Position numbers and translations under genes: made by a program. This document shows, one piece after another, positions 32,918 to 40,449 of a stretch of 48,842 nt of DNA. This DNA comes from an uncultured Bacteroidota bacterium (GTDB taxonomy: Bacteria; Bacteroidota; Bacteroidia; AKYH767-A; JABDAW01): NCBI GenBank assembly GCA_903844645.1, contig CAIMUP010000025.1:1-48842 (forward strand), written 5' to 3'. Below the pieces are notes generated by a model. The model searched no databases. It worked only from the letters and a program-made list of their open reading frames with translations, and was not told the DNA's origin. Numbering within the stretch: position 1 is the stretch's first letter; the number at the start of each line of letters is the position of its first letter.

Positions 32918-34972
32918 CTACTTCAGCGTTCTTCCCAACCAATCGAAGAAGATACGTTGCCACAGCACCGAGTTTTGTGGTTTCAGCACCCAGTGATTCT
33001 CATCCGGGAAGCATAAAAACCGGCTCGGGATATTCTTTAACTGGGCAGCCGTGAAGGCTTCCATACCCTGCTCTACCGGTACGCGGAAGTCCTTTTCATT
33101 ATGGATGATCAGTATCGGGGTATCCCAATACTTCACGAAGTTATGCGGCGAGAACTTGGCATAACTTTCGGGCATCGGGGTCTTCCAATAAGGTCCGCCA
33201 AGGTCGTAATCAGGAAACCAAAGTTCTTCGGTAGTTCCATACATACTGGTCAGGTCGAACACGCCATCGTGGGCAATGAAGGTCTTGAATCTTTTATTGT
33301 GATGCCCCATTAACCAATACACGGTGTACCCGCCAAAACTGGCACCTACCGCTCCCAATTTTTCTTTATTGATAAAAGTTTCTTTGGATACATCGTCAAT
33401 GGCACTTAATAAATCTTTCATAGCCTGTCCGCCCCAATCGCCACTAATCTCTGCATTCCATTCCTCCCCGAACGAAGGAAGTCCGCGACGGTTCGGGGCA
33501 ACAATAATATACCCATTGGCAGCCATCAACTGGAAGTTCCATCGGTAAGAAAAGAACTGGCTTACGGTGCTCTGTGGTCCTCCTTGGCAATACAGCAAAG
33601 CAGGATATTTCTTGGTCGCATCGAAATCGGGAGGGTAGATAACCCATGTGAGAATGTCCTTGCCATCGGTAGCCTTTACCATGCGTTTCTCGACCTTGCC
33701 CATCTTTATTTTACTCAAAACATCACGATTCGTGTAAGTTATTTGGGTGGCGGCTCCGGTGGTAAGGTTAATATTGAATAACTCGGTAGGTAAGGAGATG
33801 GACATCATGGAAGTTACCATTACATTCTCATGCCCGTTATTCACTAAACTAAAGTCGGTGTGATCGGCATTATCATTCGTAATTTGTTTGATGGTATTTT
33901 TCCCATTCGCCTCCATTGTTAAGGAATACACCTGCTCGGTGGCATTAATCCCTGCGAGGAAATAAATCACCTTTCCATCAGGACTCCATTCTGCCTTCTC
34001 GACACTGTATTTGAAGCCTTCGGTAAGTTCTTTCTTGGTCTTGGAATCGAAGTCATAGAGGAAAAGCCTGTTTCTGTCGGCTTCATATCCTGCCGTTTTC
34101 ATGCTCATCCAAAGAATCTTATGTCCATCGGGAGAGAACCGTGGATTGACATCATACCCCATCATCCCTTCGCTGATATTATCCGTCGAGCCATTAATGA
34201 TATTCGTTACATAAATATCCGAATTGGTGGTTGTGGCGTAGTCCTTCCCTGACAATTTTTTGCAGGTGTAGGCAATCCTTTTTTCCTCGTGGCTCCAGGT
34301 TATTTGTTCCTCGCCGCCATGCGGTTTCATAGGACAATCGAAGCGTTCTCCTTGCATCATATCGCGGACACTTTCATTAAGCATCTTGCCGTCTTTATAG
34401 GCTGCCATAAATACATGCGAATAAGTGCCGTCTGCCCATTCATCCCAGTGGCGATACATTAAATTATCAATGATTCTCCCCGTTGCTTTCGGGAGGTCGG
34501 GGTAAATATCTTGCGTTGTTTTATCAATCTTTACATCGGTCGTGAACCAGAGCATCGCCTCATGGGCGGACATCCCATAGTTGGAAATATCGCTGCTATA
34601 GTTACTTACCTGAATCTTGTTGTCGCCATTGGCATCCATCCGCCAGAGTTGGGTGCTGCCGGTTTTGTTGGATAAATAAAATATCTTGCTGCCGTCTGCG
34701 CTCCAGCGGGCTGCTGTTTCATTGGCTGAATCTCCGGCAAGGAGCACTCGGGCACTACCATCAACATTGATGCGATAAATATCCGAGTTCCCTTTGTTGC
34801 TTTGCAGGTTGTAGGTTCGGATATTATAGACGATCACTTTCCCGTCTGGCGATAGTTGTGGTTCGCTCACTCTGCCGAGCTTAAAAAGTGTTTCCGGAGT
34901 CATGTTTTGGGCTTCGCCAGGGAGGATGCCGATGGTGAGGAGCATCAGAAGAATTAGTTTTATGGTTTTCAT
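32918..34972 (-). CDS. S9 family prolyl-oligopeptidase-type serine peptidase
   Basis: 684 residues. The signal peptide MKTIKLILLMLLTIGILPGE puts it in the periplasm. Residues 25 to about 400 are a WD40-like/TolB-type propeller (SPDGKVIVYNIRTYN, WSADGSKIFYLS, FSPDGHKILWMS, WSPDGKVIYFLAG). The C-terminal alpha/beta hydrolase has its nucleophile in GASFGG (S545), with D628 (NEKDFRVP) and H660 (DENHWV) completing the triad. Such acylaminoacyl-peptidase/DPP-like enzymes trim short peptides. The -7 box TACATTTG lies at 35001-35008. Confidence 0.93.
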   Translation of the reverse strand: MKTIKLILLMLLTIGILPGEAQNMTPETLFKLGRVSEPQLSPDGKVIVYNIRTYNLQSNKGNSDIYRINVDGSARVLLAGDSANETAARWSADGSKIFYLSNKTGSTQLWRMDANGDNKIQVSNYSSDISNYGMSAHEAMLWFTTDVKIDKTTQDIYPDLPKATGRIIDNLMYRHWDEWADGTYSHVFMAAYKDGKMLNESVRDMMQGERFDCPMKPHGGEEQITWSHEEKRIAYTCKKLSGKDYATTTNSDIYVTNIINGSTDNISEGMMGYDVNPRFSPDGHKILWMSMKTAGYEADRNRLFLYDFDSKTKKELTEGFKYSVEKAEWSPDGKVIYFLAGINATEQVYSLTMEANGKNTIKQITNDNADHTDFSLVNNGHENVMVTSMMSISLPTELFNINLTTGAATQITYTNRDVLSKIKMGKVEKRMVKATDGKDILTWVIYPPDFDATKKYPALLYCQGGPQSTVSQFFSYRWNFQLMAANGYIIVAPNRRGLPSFGEEWNAEISGDWGGQAMKDLLSAIDDVSKETFINKEKLGAVGASFGGYTVYWLMGHHNKRFKTFIAHDGVFDLTSMYGTTEELWFPDYDLGGPYWKTPMPESYAKFSPHNFVKYWDTPILIIHNEKDFRVPVEQGMEAFTAAQLKNIPSRFLCFPDENHWVLKPQNSVLWQRIFFDWLGRTLK

Positions 34973-35000
34973 TTTGTCTGTAATTAATTTAATAAGGCGG

Positions 35001-35008
35001 CAAATGTA
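35001..35008 (-). promoter_or_regulatory. -7 promoter box of the S9 peptidase gene
   Basis: Minus-strand TACATTTG matches TAnnTTTG, about 29 nt before the ATG at 34972. No -33 TTTG at 19-21 nt was found. Confidence 0.5.
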
Positions 35009-35183
35009 TAAAAAAAATGGGTTCTTCGCTTCTTCCGGTTCGGCATTGCTTTTAAAAAAATTATTGCCATAAAAATCCTATTCCTTATTCCCCGAAGAAA
35101 TAGTACCTATACTATAGGAGTGGATTCCTCCCAAAAAGTTTCCATTCCTCCCCCAAATTCCTGCAAATTCTCCTAAAAAATCT

Positions 35184-35393
35184 TTAGGCTTAAGGAAAAT
35201 TTCCTTAAGGTTAATGAAATAATCTTTAAGCTTAAAGTGCTGCACTTTAACCTTAAAGATTATTTCTTTAAGCCTATTGAAAATTCTATTAAGCCTAATG
35301 AAATTTCTATTAAGCCTATTGAAATTTCCATTAAGGTTAAGAAAAATTCCATTAAGGCTGTAGAAATTTATTTGATGCTTACGGAAGGTTTTA
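35184..35393. repeat. 21-bp tandem repeat array G, 9-10 units, with inverted section
   Basis: Units begin with TTAAGG, TTAAGC, TTAACC or TTAGGC at 35184, 35205, 35226 and so on to 35352; a tenth, degraded, starts at 35373. Within it 35217-35240 and 35242-35265 are reverse complements over 24 bp with one mismatch around one base, so the centre is a near-perfect cruciform. Looser repeats (ATTCCTCCC) precede it from about 35129, and CCTATACTATAGG at 35106-35118 is a 13-bp palindrome. The array lies in the divergent gap upstream of nuoM. Confidence 0.94.
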
Positions 35394-35468
35394 GCTTATA
35401 AAAGGATAAAATTGGGGCTTTTGGAGGCTCCAAAAAGAGGGTTGGAGAATTTTTCACAGGAATGTTTG

Positions 35469-35501
35469 GTTGTTTCAAAGATTATTTTTTTTCTAAATTT
35501 G
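35469..35501 (+). promoter_or_regulatory. Promoter of nuoM-nuoN
   Basis: TAAATTTG at 35494-35501 matches TAnnTTTG. GTTG (35469-35472) with 21 nt spacing is a one-mismatch -33 box. The ATG is 46 nt downstream. Confidence 0.55.
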
Positions 35502-35546
35502 CGCCGCTTAAAAATAACAGGTCTGAATATCCAATAACAATCCCTA

Positions 35547-36980
35547 ATGCTCACTGCCCTCCTAATAGTTCCGCTTCTCGCTGCCCTGATTGTCTTTGCA
35601 ATCAAATCCGATAAAGTCCGTAATCTTGCTTTAGGATTCTCAATTATAGAGCTGCTCATAACCTTAGTTATCCTTTTCCAATTCGATAAAAATGGTGGCG
35701 AACAATTCATCACTAACTGCTCCTGGGTTCATTCTCTTGGTATCAATTTCAATGTAGGTTTAGATGGCATCAGCCTTATGATGGTACTTTTAACAACCTT
35801 CCTGACACCACTGATTATCTTCTCTTCCTTCACTAATAACATCAAAAACCCAAGTGCATTTTATGGATTATTATTGCTGATGGAGATGGCATTGGTGGGC
35901 GTTTTCATCTCCTTAGACGGGTTCCTTTTCTATGTCTTCTGGGAGCTTGCATTGATACCGATTTACTTCATCGCAGCCTTATGGGGTGGCGAAAACAGAA
36001 TCCGAATCACCTTCAAATTCTTCATCTATACGTTGTTCGGAAGTTTGTTGATGCTCGTCGCATTAATTTATTTATACAACCAAACACCAGACCATTCATT
36101 CGCCCTTAAATCCTTAACCGGATTGACCTTACCAAGAGGCGCAGAGGCATGGATATTCTGGGCATTCTTTATTGCCTTCGCCATCAAGATTCCGATCTTT
36201 CCATTACATACATGGCAGCCCGATACCTACACCAATGCACCGACTTCCGGCACCATGATGCTCTCCGGAATCATGCTTAAAATGGGCTTGTTCGGATTAC
36301 TTCGCTGGTTACTTCCAATCGTACCAAATGCTGTTGAAGACTATGCAAAGTATGCAATACTATTAGCAGTCATCGGAGTGATTTATTCCTCGTGCATTGC
36401 ATTAATTCAATCGGATTTAAAACGATTGATAGCATACGTTTCCATTGCCCATGTGGGATTAATAGCAGCCGGTTTACTCTCCCAAAAGCAACAAGGATTA
36501 TCCGGAGGTGTCTTGCAAATGCTTACCCACGGTGTCAATGCAGTCGGCTTATTCTTCATCGTTGACATCATCGAAAGAAGAACAAAAACAAGAACCATTT
36601 CAGAACTTGGAGGCATAGCAAACGTCAATCCTTTATTCGCAATATTCTTCATGATTATTCTTTTAGGAAGCGTCGCATTGCCGCTAACCAATGGCTTTCC
36701 CGGCGAGTTCTTAATCCTCACCGGACTATTCCAATACAATGCCTGGATAGCAGCATTCGTTGGATTAACAATCATCCTTGGAGCTTACTACATGCTCAAA
36801 TCTTATCAAAGGGTTATGCTGGGAACCACAAATTCCATCACCGAAAGCTTCAGGCCATTAACCACCGTCGAAACCTCTGTTCTGCTTATCATCTGCGCAC
36901 TTGTTTTCCTCATCGGTATCTACCCGAATCTATTCTTAGAATTTATCAATCCCGTCGTCCCAAATTACATGAGCCATTAA
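35547..36980 (+). CDS. nuoM: NADH-quinone oxidoreductase subunit M
   Basis: A 477-residue antiporter-like subunit of respiratory complex I with about 14 membrane helices. Diagnostic stretches are VGLDGISLMMVLLTTFLTPL near 72-91, the conserved glutamate in YVFWELALIPIYFIAALWGG near 130, and PLHTWQPDTYTNAPTSGTMMLSGIMLKMG. Later comes LIQSDLKRLIAYVSIAHVGL. The conserved Lys and Glu residues form the proton channel in the inner membrane. It has its own promoter, and nuoN follows after 6 nt. Complex I genes nuoA-L are not next to it, so the operon is split here. Confidence 0.95.
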   Translation: MLTALLIVPLLAALIVFAIKSDKVRNLALGFSIIELLITLVILFQFDKNGGEQFITNCSWVHSLGINFNVGLDGISLMMVLLTTFLTPLIIFSSFTNNIKNPSAFYGLLLLMEMALVGVFISLDGFLFYVFWELALIPIYFIAALWGGENRIRITFKFFIYTLFGSLLMLVALIYLYNQTPDHSFALKSLTGLTLPRGAEAWIFWAFFIAFAIKIPIFPLHTWQPDTYTNAPTSGTMMLSGIMLKMGLFGLLRWLLPIVPNAVEDYAKYAILLAVIGVIYSSCIALIQSDLKRLIAYVSIAHVGLIAAGLLSQKQQGLSGGVLQMLTHGVNAVGLFFIVDIIERRTKTRTISELGGIANVNPLFAIFFMIILLGSVALPLTNGFPGEFLILTGLFQYNAWIAAFVGLTIILGAYYMLKSYQRVMLGTTNSITESFRPLTTVETSVLLIICALVFLIGIYPNLFLEFINPVVPNYMSH

Positions 36981-36986
36981 ACCTCG

Positions 36987-38366
36987 ATGAAAGCAATAAT
37001 CATATTATCAGCATTAGGTCTCGCCACGATGTTCGTTGGGGTTTACAACTTCAAGAAGGCGTTGCTGCCAATGATTTTACTGGGACTGTTAGCGGTGATT
37101 GGCATCAACACGATGGAATGGAATACCAATATCCATTATTACAACGACATGCTTTATTTTGATAATTGGGCAGTCTCATTTACCAATTTAATCCTTGCTG
37201 TTTCAATCCTCGTATTCCTTCTTTCAGGACAATATTTCAAGAAAAATACCGACCATCTCGAAGACAATTATTCCATCATCATCTTCACCATCATCGGTGC
37301 CATATTAATGGTTTCTTATTCCAATCTCGCCATGTTATTTATCGGCATCGAGACGCTTTCCATCTCGTTATACATATTAGCAGGAAGCAAGAAAACCAGC
37401 CTGGCATCTAATGAAGCATCGCTGAAATATTTCCTCATGGGATCCTTCGCCACGGGATTCTTATTGTTCGGAATCGTGCTGTTATACGGTGCTTCTGGCA
37501 CTTTCCACTTACATGGAATCAAGGATTATGTCATCGAAAATCATGCCTCATTACCCACAATATTCTATGTCGGAATTTTATTAATGATGGTAGGTTTGGC
37601 ATTCAAAATATCCATCGTTCCATTCCATTTCTGGACGGCAGATGTGTATGAAGGCAGCCCAACATTAATTACTGCATTCATGGCAACAGTCGTCAAGATC
37701 GCTGGATTTGCAGCCTTCCTGCGATTGTTCTTCACCTGCTTCTCGAGCATCACCGAACACTTCGTTCCAATACTATGCATCCTGGCAGTCCTCACGATGT
37801 TCTTAGGGAATATCACGGCGGTCTATCAAAACAATTTCAAACGAATGCTTGCATTCTCAAGCATCTCACATGCCGGATATATGCTGCTTGCTATTATTGC
37901 TTTAAAAGAATCTTCCTTCATCGCCATATTGCTTTATACGGCAGCTTATTCTGTTGCGACCATTACCGCATTTGCAGTATTATTAATGATAAAAGCAGCA
38001 CATCAAGAGAATGATTCTATAGATACCTTCAATGGTTTAGCAAAGCGAAGTCCCTTCATGGCATTTACCTTGACTATTGCTATGCTATCGTTAGCTGGTA
38101 TTCCAATTACCGGAGGTTTCTTTGCAAAATATTATCTTTTCGCCAATACTATCAGTGCTGGTTATACATGGTTAGTTGTTTTGGCAGTTTTCAATTCTGC
38201 AATTGGTGTTTATTATTATTTCAAGGTCATTATAGCCGCTTATTTCAAAGAAGGAAGCGAAGAGAAATTAAGCATCTTTCCTGCATACCAATTGGTCCTT
38301 ATCATTACCGCCATCGCCACGTTATTACTCGGGATATTGCCTGGACTGATAACGGAAATGATGTAG
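36987..38366 (+). CDS. nuoN: NADH-quinone oxidoreductase subunit N
   Basis: 459 residues, about 13-14 membrane helices, the other antiporter-like complex I subunit at the end of the usual operon. Key text: LFIGIETLSISLYILAGSKKTSLASNEASLKYFLMGSFATG near 115-155, FKISIVPFHFWTADVYEGSPTLITAFMATVVKIAGF near 205-240, and FKRMLAFSSISHAGYMLLAI near 290. It pumps protons across the inner membrane with NuoM. The family is usually 470-490 residues, so this is slightly short. It is co-transcribed with nuoM and close to the next gene (12 nt). Confidence 0.95.
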   Translation: MKAIIILSALGLATMFVGVYNFKKALLPMILLGLLAVIGINTMEWNTNIHYYNDMLYFDNWAVSFTNLILAVSILVFLLSGQYFKKNTDHLEDNYSIIIFTIIGAILMVSYSNLAMLFIGIETLSISLYILAGSKKTSLASNEASLKYFLMGSFATGFLLFGIVLLYGASGTFHLHGIKDYVIENHASLPTIFYVGILLMMVGLAFKISIVPFHFWTADVYEGSPTLITAFMATVVKIAGFAAFLRLFFTCFSSITEHFVPILCILAVLTMFLGNITAVYQNNFKRMLAFSSISHAGYMLLAIIALKESSFIAILLYTAAYSVATITAFAVLLMIKAAHQENDSIDTFNGLAKRSPFMAFTLTIAMLSLAGIPITGGFFAKYYLFANTISAGYTWLVVLAVFNSAIGVYYYFKVIIAAYFKEGSEEKLSIFPAYQLVLIITAIATLLLGILPGLITEMM

Positions 38367-38378
38367 GAATTTACCTTC

Positions 38379-38867
38379 ATGAAAACCCTTCTTCTTGTTC
38401 GGCATGCCAAAGCGTCCAAGGCTATGTTCGACATTCAAGATGTTGATCGCACCTTGGAGGAAAGGGGTGTTGAAGATGCTTGTTTGATGGGAAAATGGTT
38501 GAGGAAGCACAAGTATTTCCCCGATGTAATCATTACCAGCCATGCCGTGAGAGCTAACGGCACAGGCTCGATAATAGCGTGGATGCTCGGGTATCCCAAT
38601 GACGATATTCTGATTAATAAAAGCCTGTACGAACACGGAGTAGCGGGCTATCGGGATGTTTTATCCTCTCTGGATAAGGATTTGAAAATGGTGATGCTGG
38701 TAGGGCATAACCCGGATATATCATCCTTCGGTGCGAGCCTTTGCAACGAATTCCAAATGGATTTCCCTACCGCCGCCATCGCGGGTATTGAATTAAAAAT
38801 AAAGGACTGGAAGCAAGCTCGCGATACCCAAGGAAAGTTGAAGTTCTTTGAATATCCGCCTAAATAA
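38379..38867 (+). CDS. SixA-type histidine phosphatase family protein
   Basis: A 162-residue cytoplasmic protein. LVRHAKAS gives the RHG-type motif with catalytic H9 and R8, and LVGHNPD the second histidine (H110), as in SixA phosphohistidine phosphatases. SixA removes phosphate from histidine-phosphotransfer domains, but members also act on other phosphoesters, so the substrate here is open. The start ATG lies 12 nt after nuoN, so it may be transcribed with the complex I genes and with the downstream ogt gene (3 nt gap). Confidence 0.87.
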   Translation: MKTLLLVRHAKASKAMFDIQDVDRTLEERGVEDACLMGKWLRKHKYFPDVIITSHAVRANGTGSIIAWMLGYPNDDILINKSLYEHGVAGYRDVLSSLDKDLKMVMLVGHNPDISSFGASLCNEFQMDFPTAAIAGIELKIKDWKQARDTQGKLKFFEYPPK

Positions 38868-38870
38868 TTT

Positions 38871-39359
38871 ATGCCTCAAAATACTTATCAATCCTATTTC
38901 AAAAGCCCGATTGGGACGATGGAATTGGTAGCTACTGATGTCGGTCTTTCTTCGTTAATTTTTCTTGATAAAGATATAACTTCGGATACTATTACCCCGC
39001 CTGAATTGCGGGATGCAGCAACTCAAATCAAGGAATATTTCGAGGGTAAGCGTACGGAATTTGATTTGAAATTAGACATCCAGGGTACCGAATTTCAACT
39101 AACGGTTTGGAAGAAATTGATCGAGATTCCATACAGCGAAACCATCTCTTATCTTCAATTAGCGAAGCGCATCGGCAACGTAAAAGCCATACGAGCGGTG
39201 GGTACTGCCAATGGTCGGAATCCGATTTCCATCATTACTCCATGCCACAGGGTGATCGGGAGTAATGGAGATTTAACAGGATATGGCGGAGGGCTTTGGA
39301 GAAAAGATTGGCTGCTGAAACTCGAAAACAAAGTGTCCGGCAGGGAACTGTTCGATTAA
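38871..39359 (+). CDS. ogt: Methylated-DNA-[protein]-cysteine S-methyltransferase
   Basis: A 162-residue Ogt/AGT-type protein that repairs O6-methylguanine by suicidal transfer to a cysteine. The active-site PCHR is at 124-127 (C125), in ITPCHRVIGSNGDLTGYGGG. The DNA-binding part carries VGTANGRNPISII. The N-terminal ferredoxin-like domain is shorter than in Ada, so it is the Ogt form without a separate regulatory domain. It follows the sixA-like gene by 3 nt. A strong hairpin is 32 nt after its stop. Confidence 0.93.
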   Translation: MPQNTYQSYFKSPIGTMELVATDVGLSSLIFLDKDITSDTITPPELRDAATQIKEYFEGKRTEFDLKLDIQGTEFQLTVWKKLIEIPYSETISYLQLAKRIGNVKAIRAVGTANGRNPISIITPCHRVIGSNGDLTGYGGGLWRKDWLLKLENKVSGRELFD

Positions 39360-39390
39360 TTCTTAATTACTACGAACTTCCCTCTCACCT

Positions 39391-39413
39391 GGGCGGGATT
39401 GCGAATCCCGCCC
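39391..39413. terminator. Strong hairpin between convergent genes
   Basis: GGGCGGGATT (39391-39400), loop GCG, AATCCCGCCC (39404-39413): a perfect 10-bp GC-rich stem. No T-run follows on either strand, so it could be a terminator-like or mobile hairpin. It separates ogt from the small lipoprotein gene. Confidence 0.65.
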
Positions 39414-39416
39414 TAC

Positions 39417-39542
39417 TTAGCCTACTACGGTCTTGGCAGGAGTTCCTTTACTTCCATAAGCGGGGCAACGCTCATGGGCTTTGCATGATACCAGCCCCAT
39501 TACGATGGCGGCAATTGCGATTACTAAGATTGTCTTCTTCAT
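39417..39542 (-). CDS. Small lipoprotein, 41 residues
   Basis: ATG at 39542 begins MKKTILVIAIAAIVMGLVSC, a lipoprotein signal peptide with the lipobox LVSC, so the mature part would start at C20. The rest (KAHERCPAYGSKGTPAKTVVG) is about 21 residues with a CPAYG motif. I recall short Bacteroidota lipoproteins of this kind, with CPAY after the lipobox, but know no function. It would be attached to a membrane by lipid. It lies alone on the minus strand between plus-strand repair genes. Confidence 0.75.
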   Translation of the reverse strand: MKKTILVIAIAAIVMGLVSCKAHERCPAYGSKGTPAKTVVG

Positions 39543-39610
39543 TGTGGCTATTTTTTTATTAATTTCTTTTAACGGTTATGGACGGAAAATGTTATCCTGT
39601 TTTTTTATTC

Positions 39611-39644
39611 TTGGTATTTTATAAATTTTAAAACTGTAATTTTG
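39611..39644 (+). promoter_or_regulatory. Promoter upstream of the leader ORF and ung
   Basis: TAATTTTG (39637-39644) matches TAnnTTTG. TTGG at 39611-39614 is a weak -33 candidate at 22 nt. Confidence 0.5.
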
Positions 39645-39667
39645 CTTCTTGGCGACCATGCAAAATT

Positions 39668-39763
39668 ATGAAATTCTACGATAAGATAATTCCCCGTAAC
39701 CCGAAATCTTTTAACAATGGATTGTTCGAATCTCCGTTCATTCTTTTTAATACTAATCCATGA
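39668..39763 (+). CDS. Possible 31-residue leader ORF overlapping ung
   Basis: ATG 39668 opens a 31-codon frame beginning MKFYDKIIPRNPKSFNNGLF that ends at TGA 39761-39763, overlapping the ung start in ATGA. It follows a TAATTTTG box by 24 nt. The tight overlap is what one expects of a translationally coupled leader, but the peptide has no recognised family. A shorter ORF at 39658 (MQNYEILR) also exists. It could be random sequence. Confidence 0.35.
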   Translation: MKFYDKIIPRNPKSFNNGLFESPFILFNTNP

Positions 39764-40449
39764 CCAATATTAATCCTCAAATAGAAGATAGCTGGAAACA
39801 GCACCTCCAAAAAGAATTCCGGAAGCCTTATTTCGCGGAATTAAAATCGTTTCTTATCCATGAAAAGAATAACGGAGCGGTGATTTTCCCTCCCGGGCAG
39901 CAGATATTTAATGCCTTCAACCTTTCGCCCTTCGATGCGGTGAAAGTGGTGATTCTCGGGCAAGATCCTTATCACGGAATGGGGCAGGCGCATGGTCTTT
40001 GCTTCTCGGTTCAGGACGGAATCAAGCTGCCACCATCCCTCCTGAATATTTATAAAGAGATTGAAGCCGACCTGGGGATACCGATGAATTATTCCAATGG
40101 AAACCTCGTTCCGTGGGCAAGGCAGGGGGTCTTTTTATTAAATGCTATCTTGACGGTGAAGGCAGGTACACCCGCCTCGCATCAGGGCAAGGGCTGGGAA
40201 GTATTCACTAATGCCGTTATCCAGAAATTGTCCGATAGTCGCAAGGGGTTAATTTTTCTGCTTTGGGGTGGATATGCCAAACAAAAGAAGGTGCTGATTG
40301 ATGAATCGCGGCATACCATTTTACAATCTGGGCATCCCTCTCCCATGTCTGCCAATCAAGGATTGTGGTTTGGCAACAACCATTTCTCGAAGACCAACGT
40401 ACTATTAAAGCAACAAGGATTACAGGAAATCATCTGGCAGATACCATGA
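39760..40449 (+). CDS. ung: Uracil-DNA glycosylase, family 1
   Basis: 229 residues, the usual length. The catalytic water-activating motif GQDPYHG has D69, and the conserved HPSPMSANQG carries H192. LLWGGYAKQKK and the FPPGQQIFNAFNLSP region are also typical of Ung. It excises uracil from DNA in the cytoplasm to start base-excision repair. Its neighbour ogt also repairs DNA bases. The stop TGA overlaps the next possible ATG (40446) as ATGA. Confidence 0.96.
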   Translation: MTNINPQIEDSWKQHLQKEFRKPYFAELKSFLIHEKNNGAVIFPPGQQIFNAFNLSPFDAVKVVILGQDPYHGMGQAHGLCFSVQDGIKLPPSLLNIYKEIEADLGIPMNYSNGNLVPWARQGVFLLNAILTVKAGTPASHQGKGWEVFTNAVIQKLSDSRKGLIFLLWGGYAKQKKVLIDESRHTILQSGHPSPMSANQGLWFGNNHFSKTNVLLKQQGLQEIIWQIP

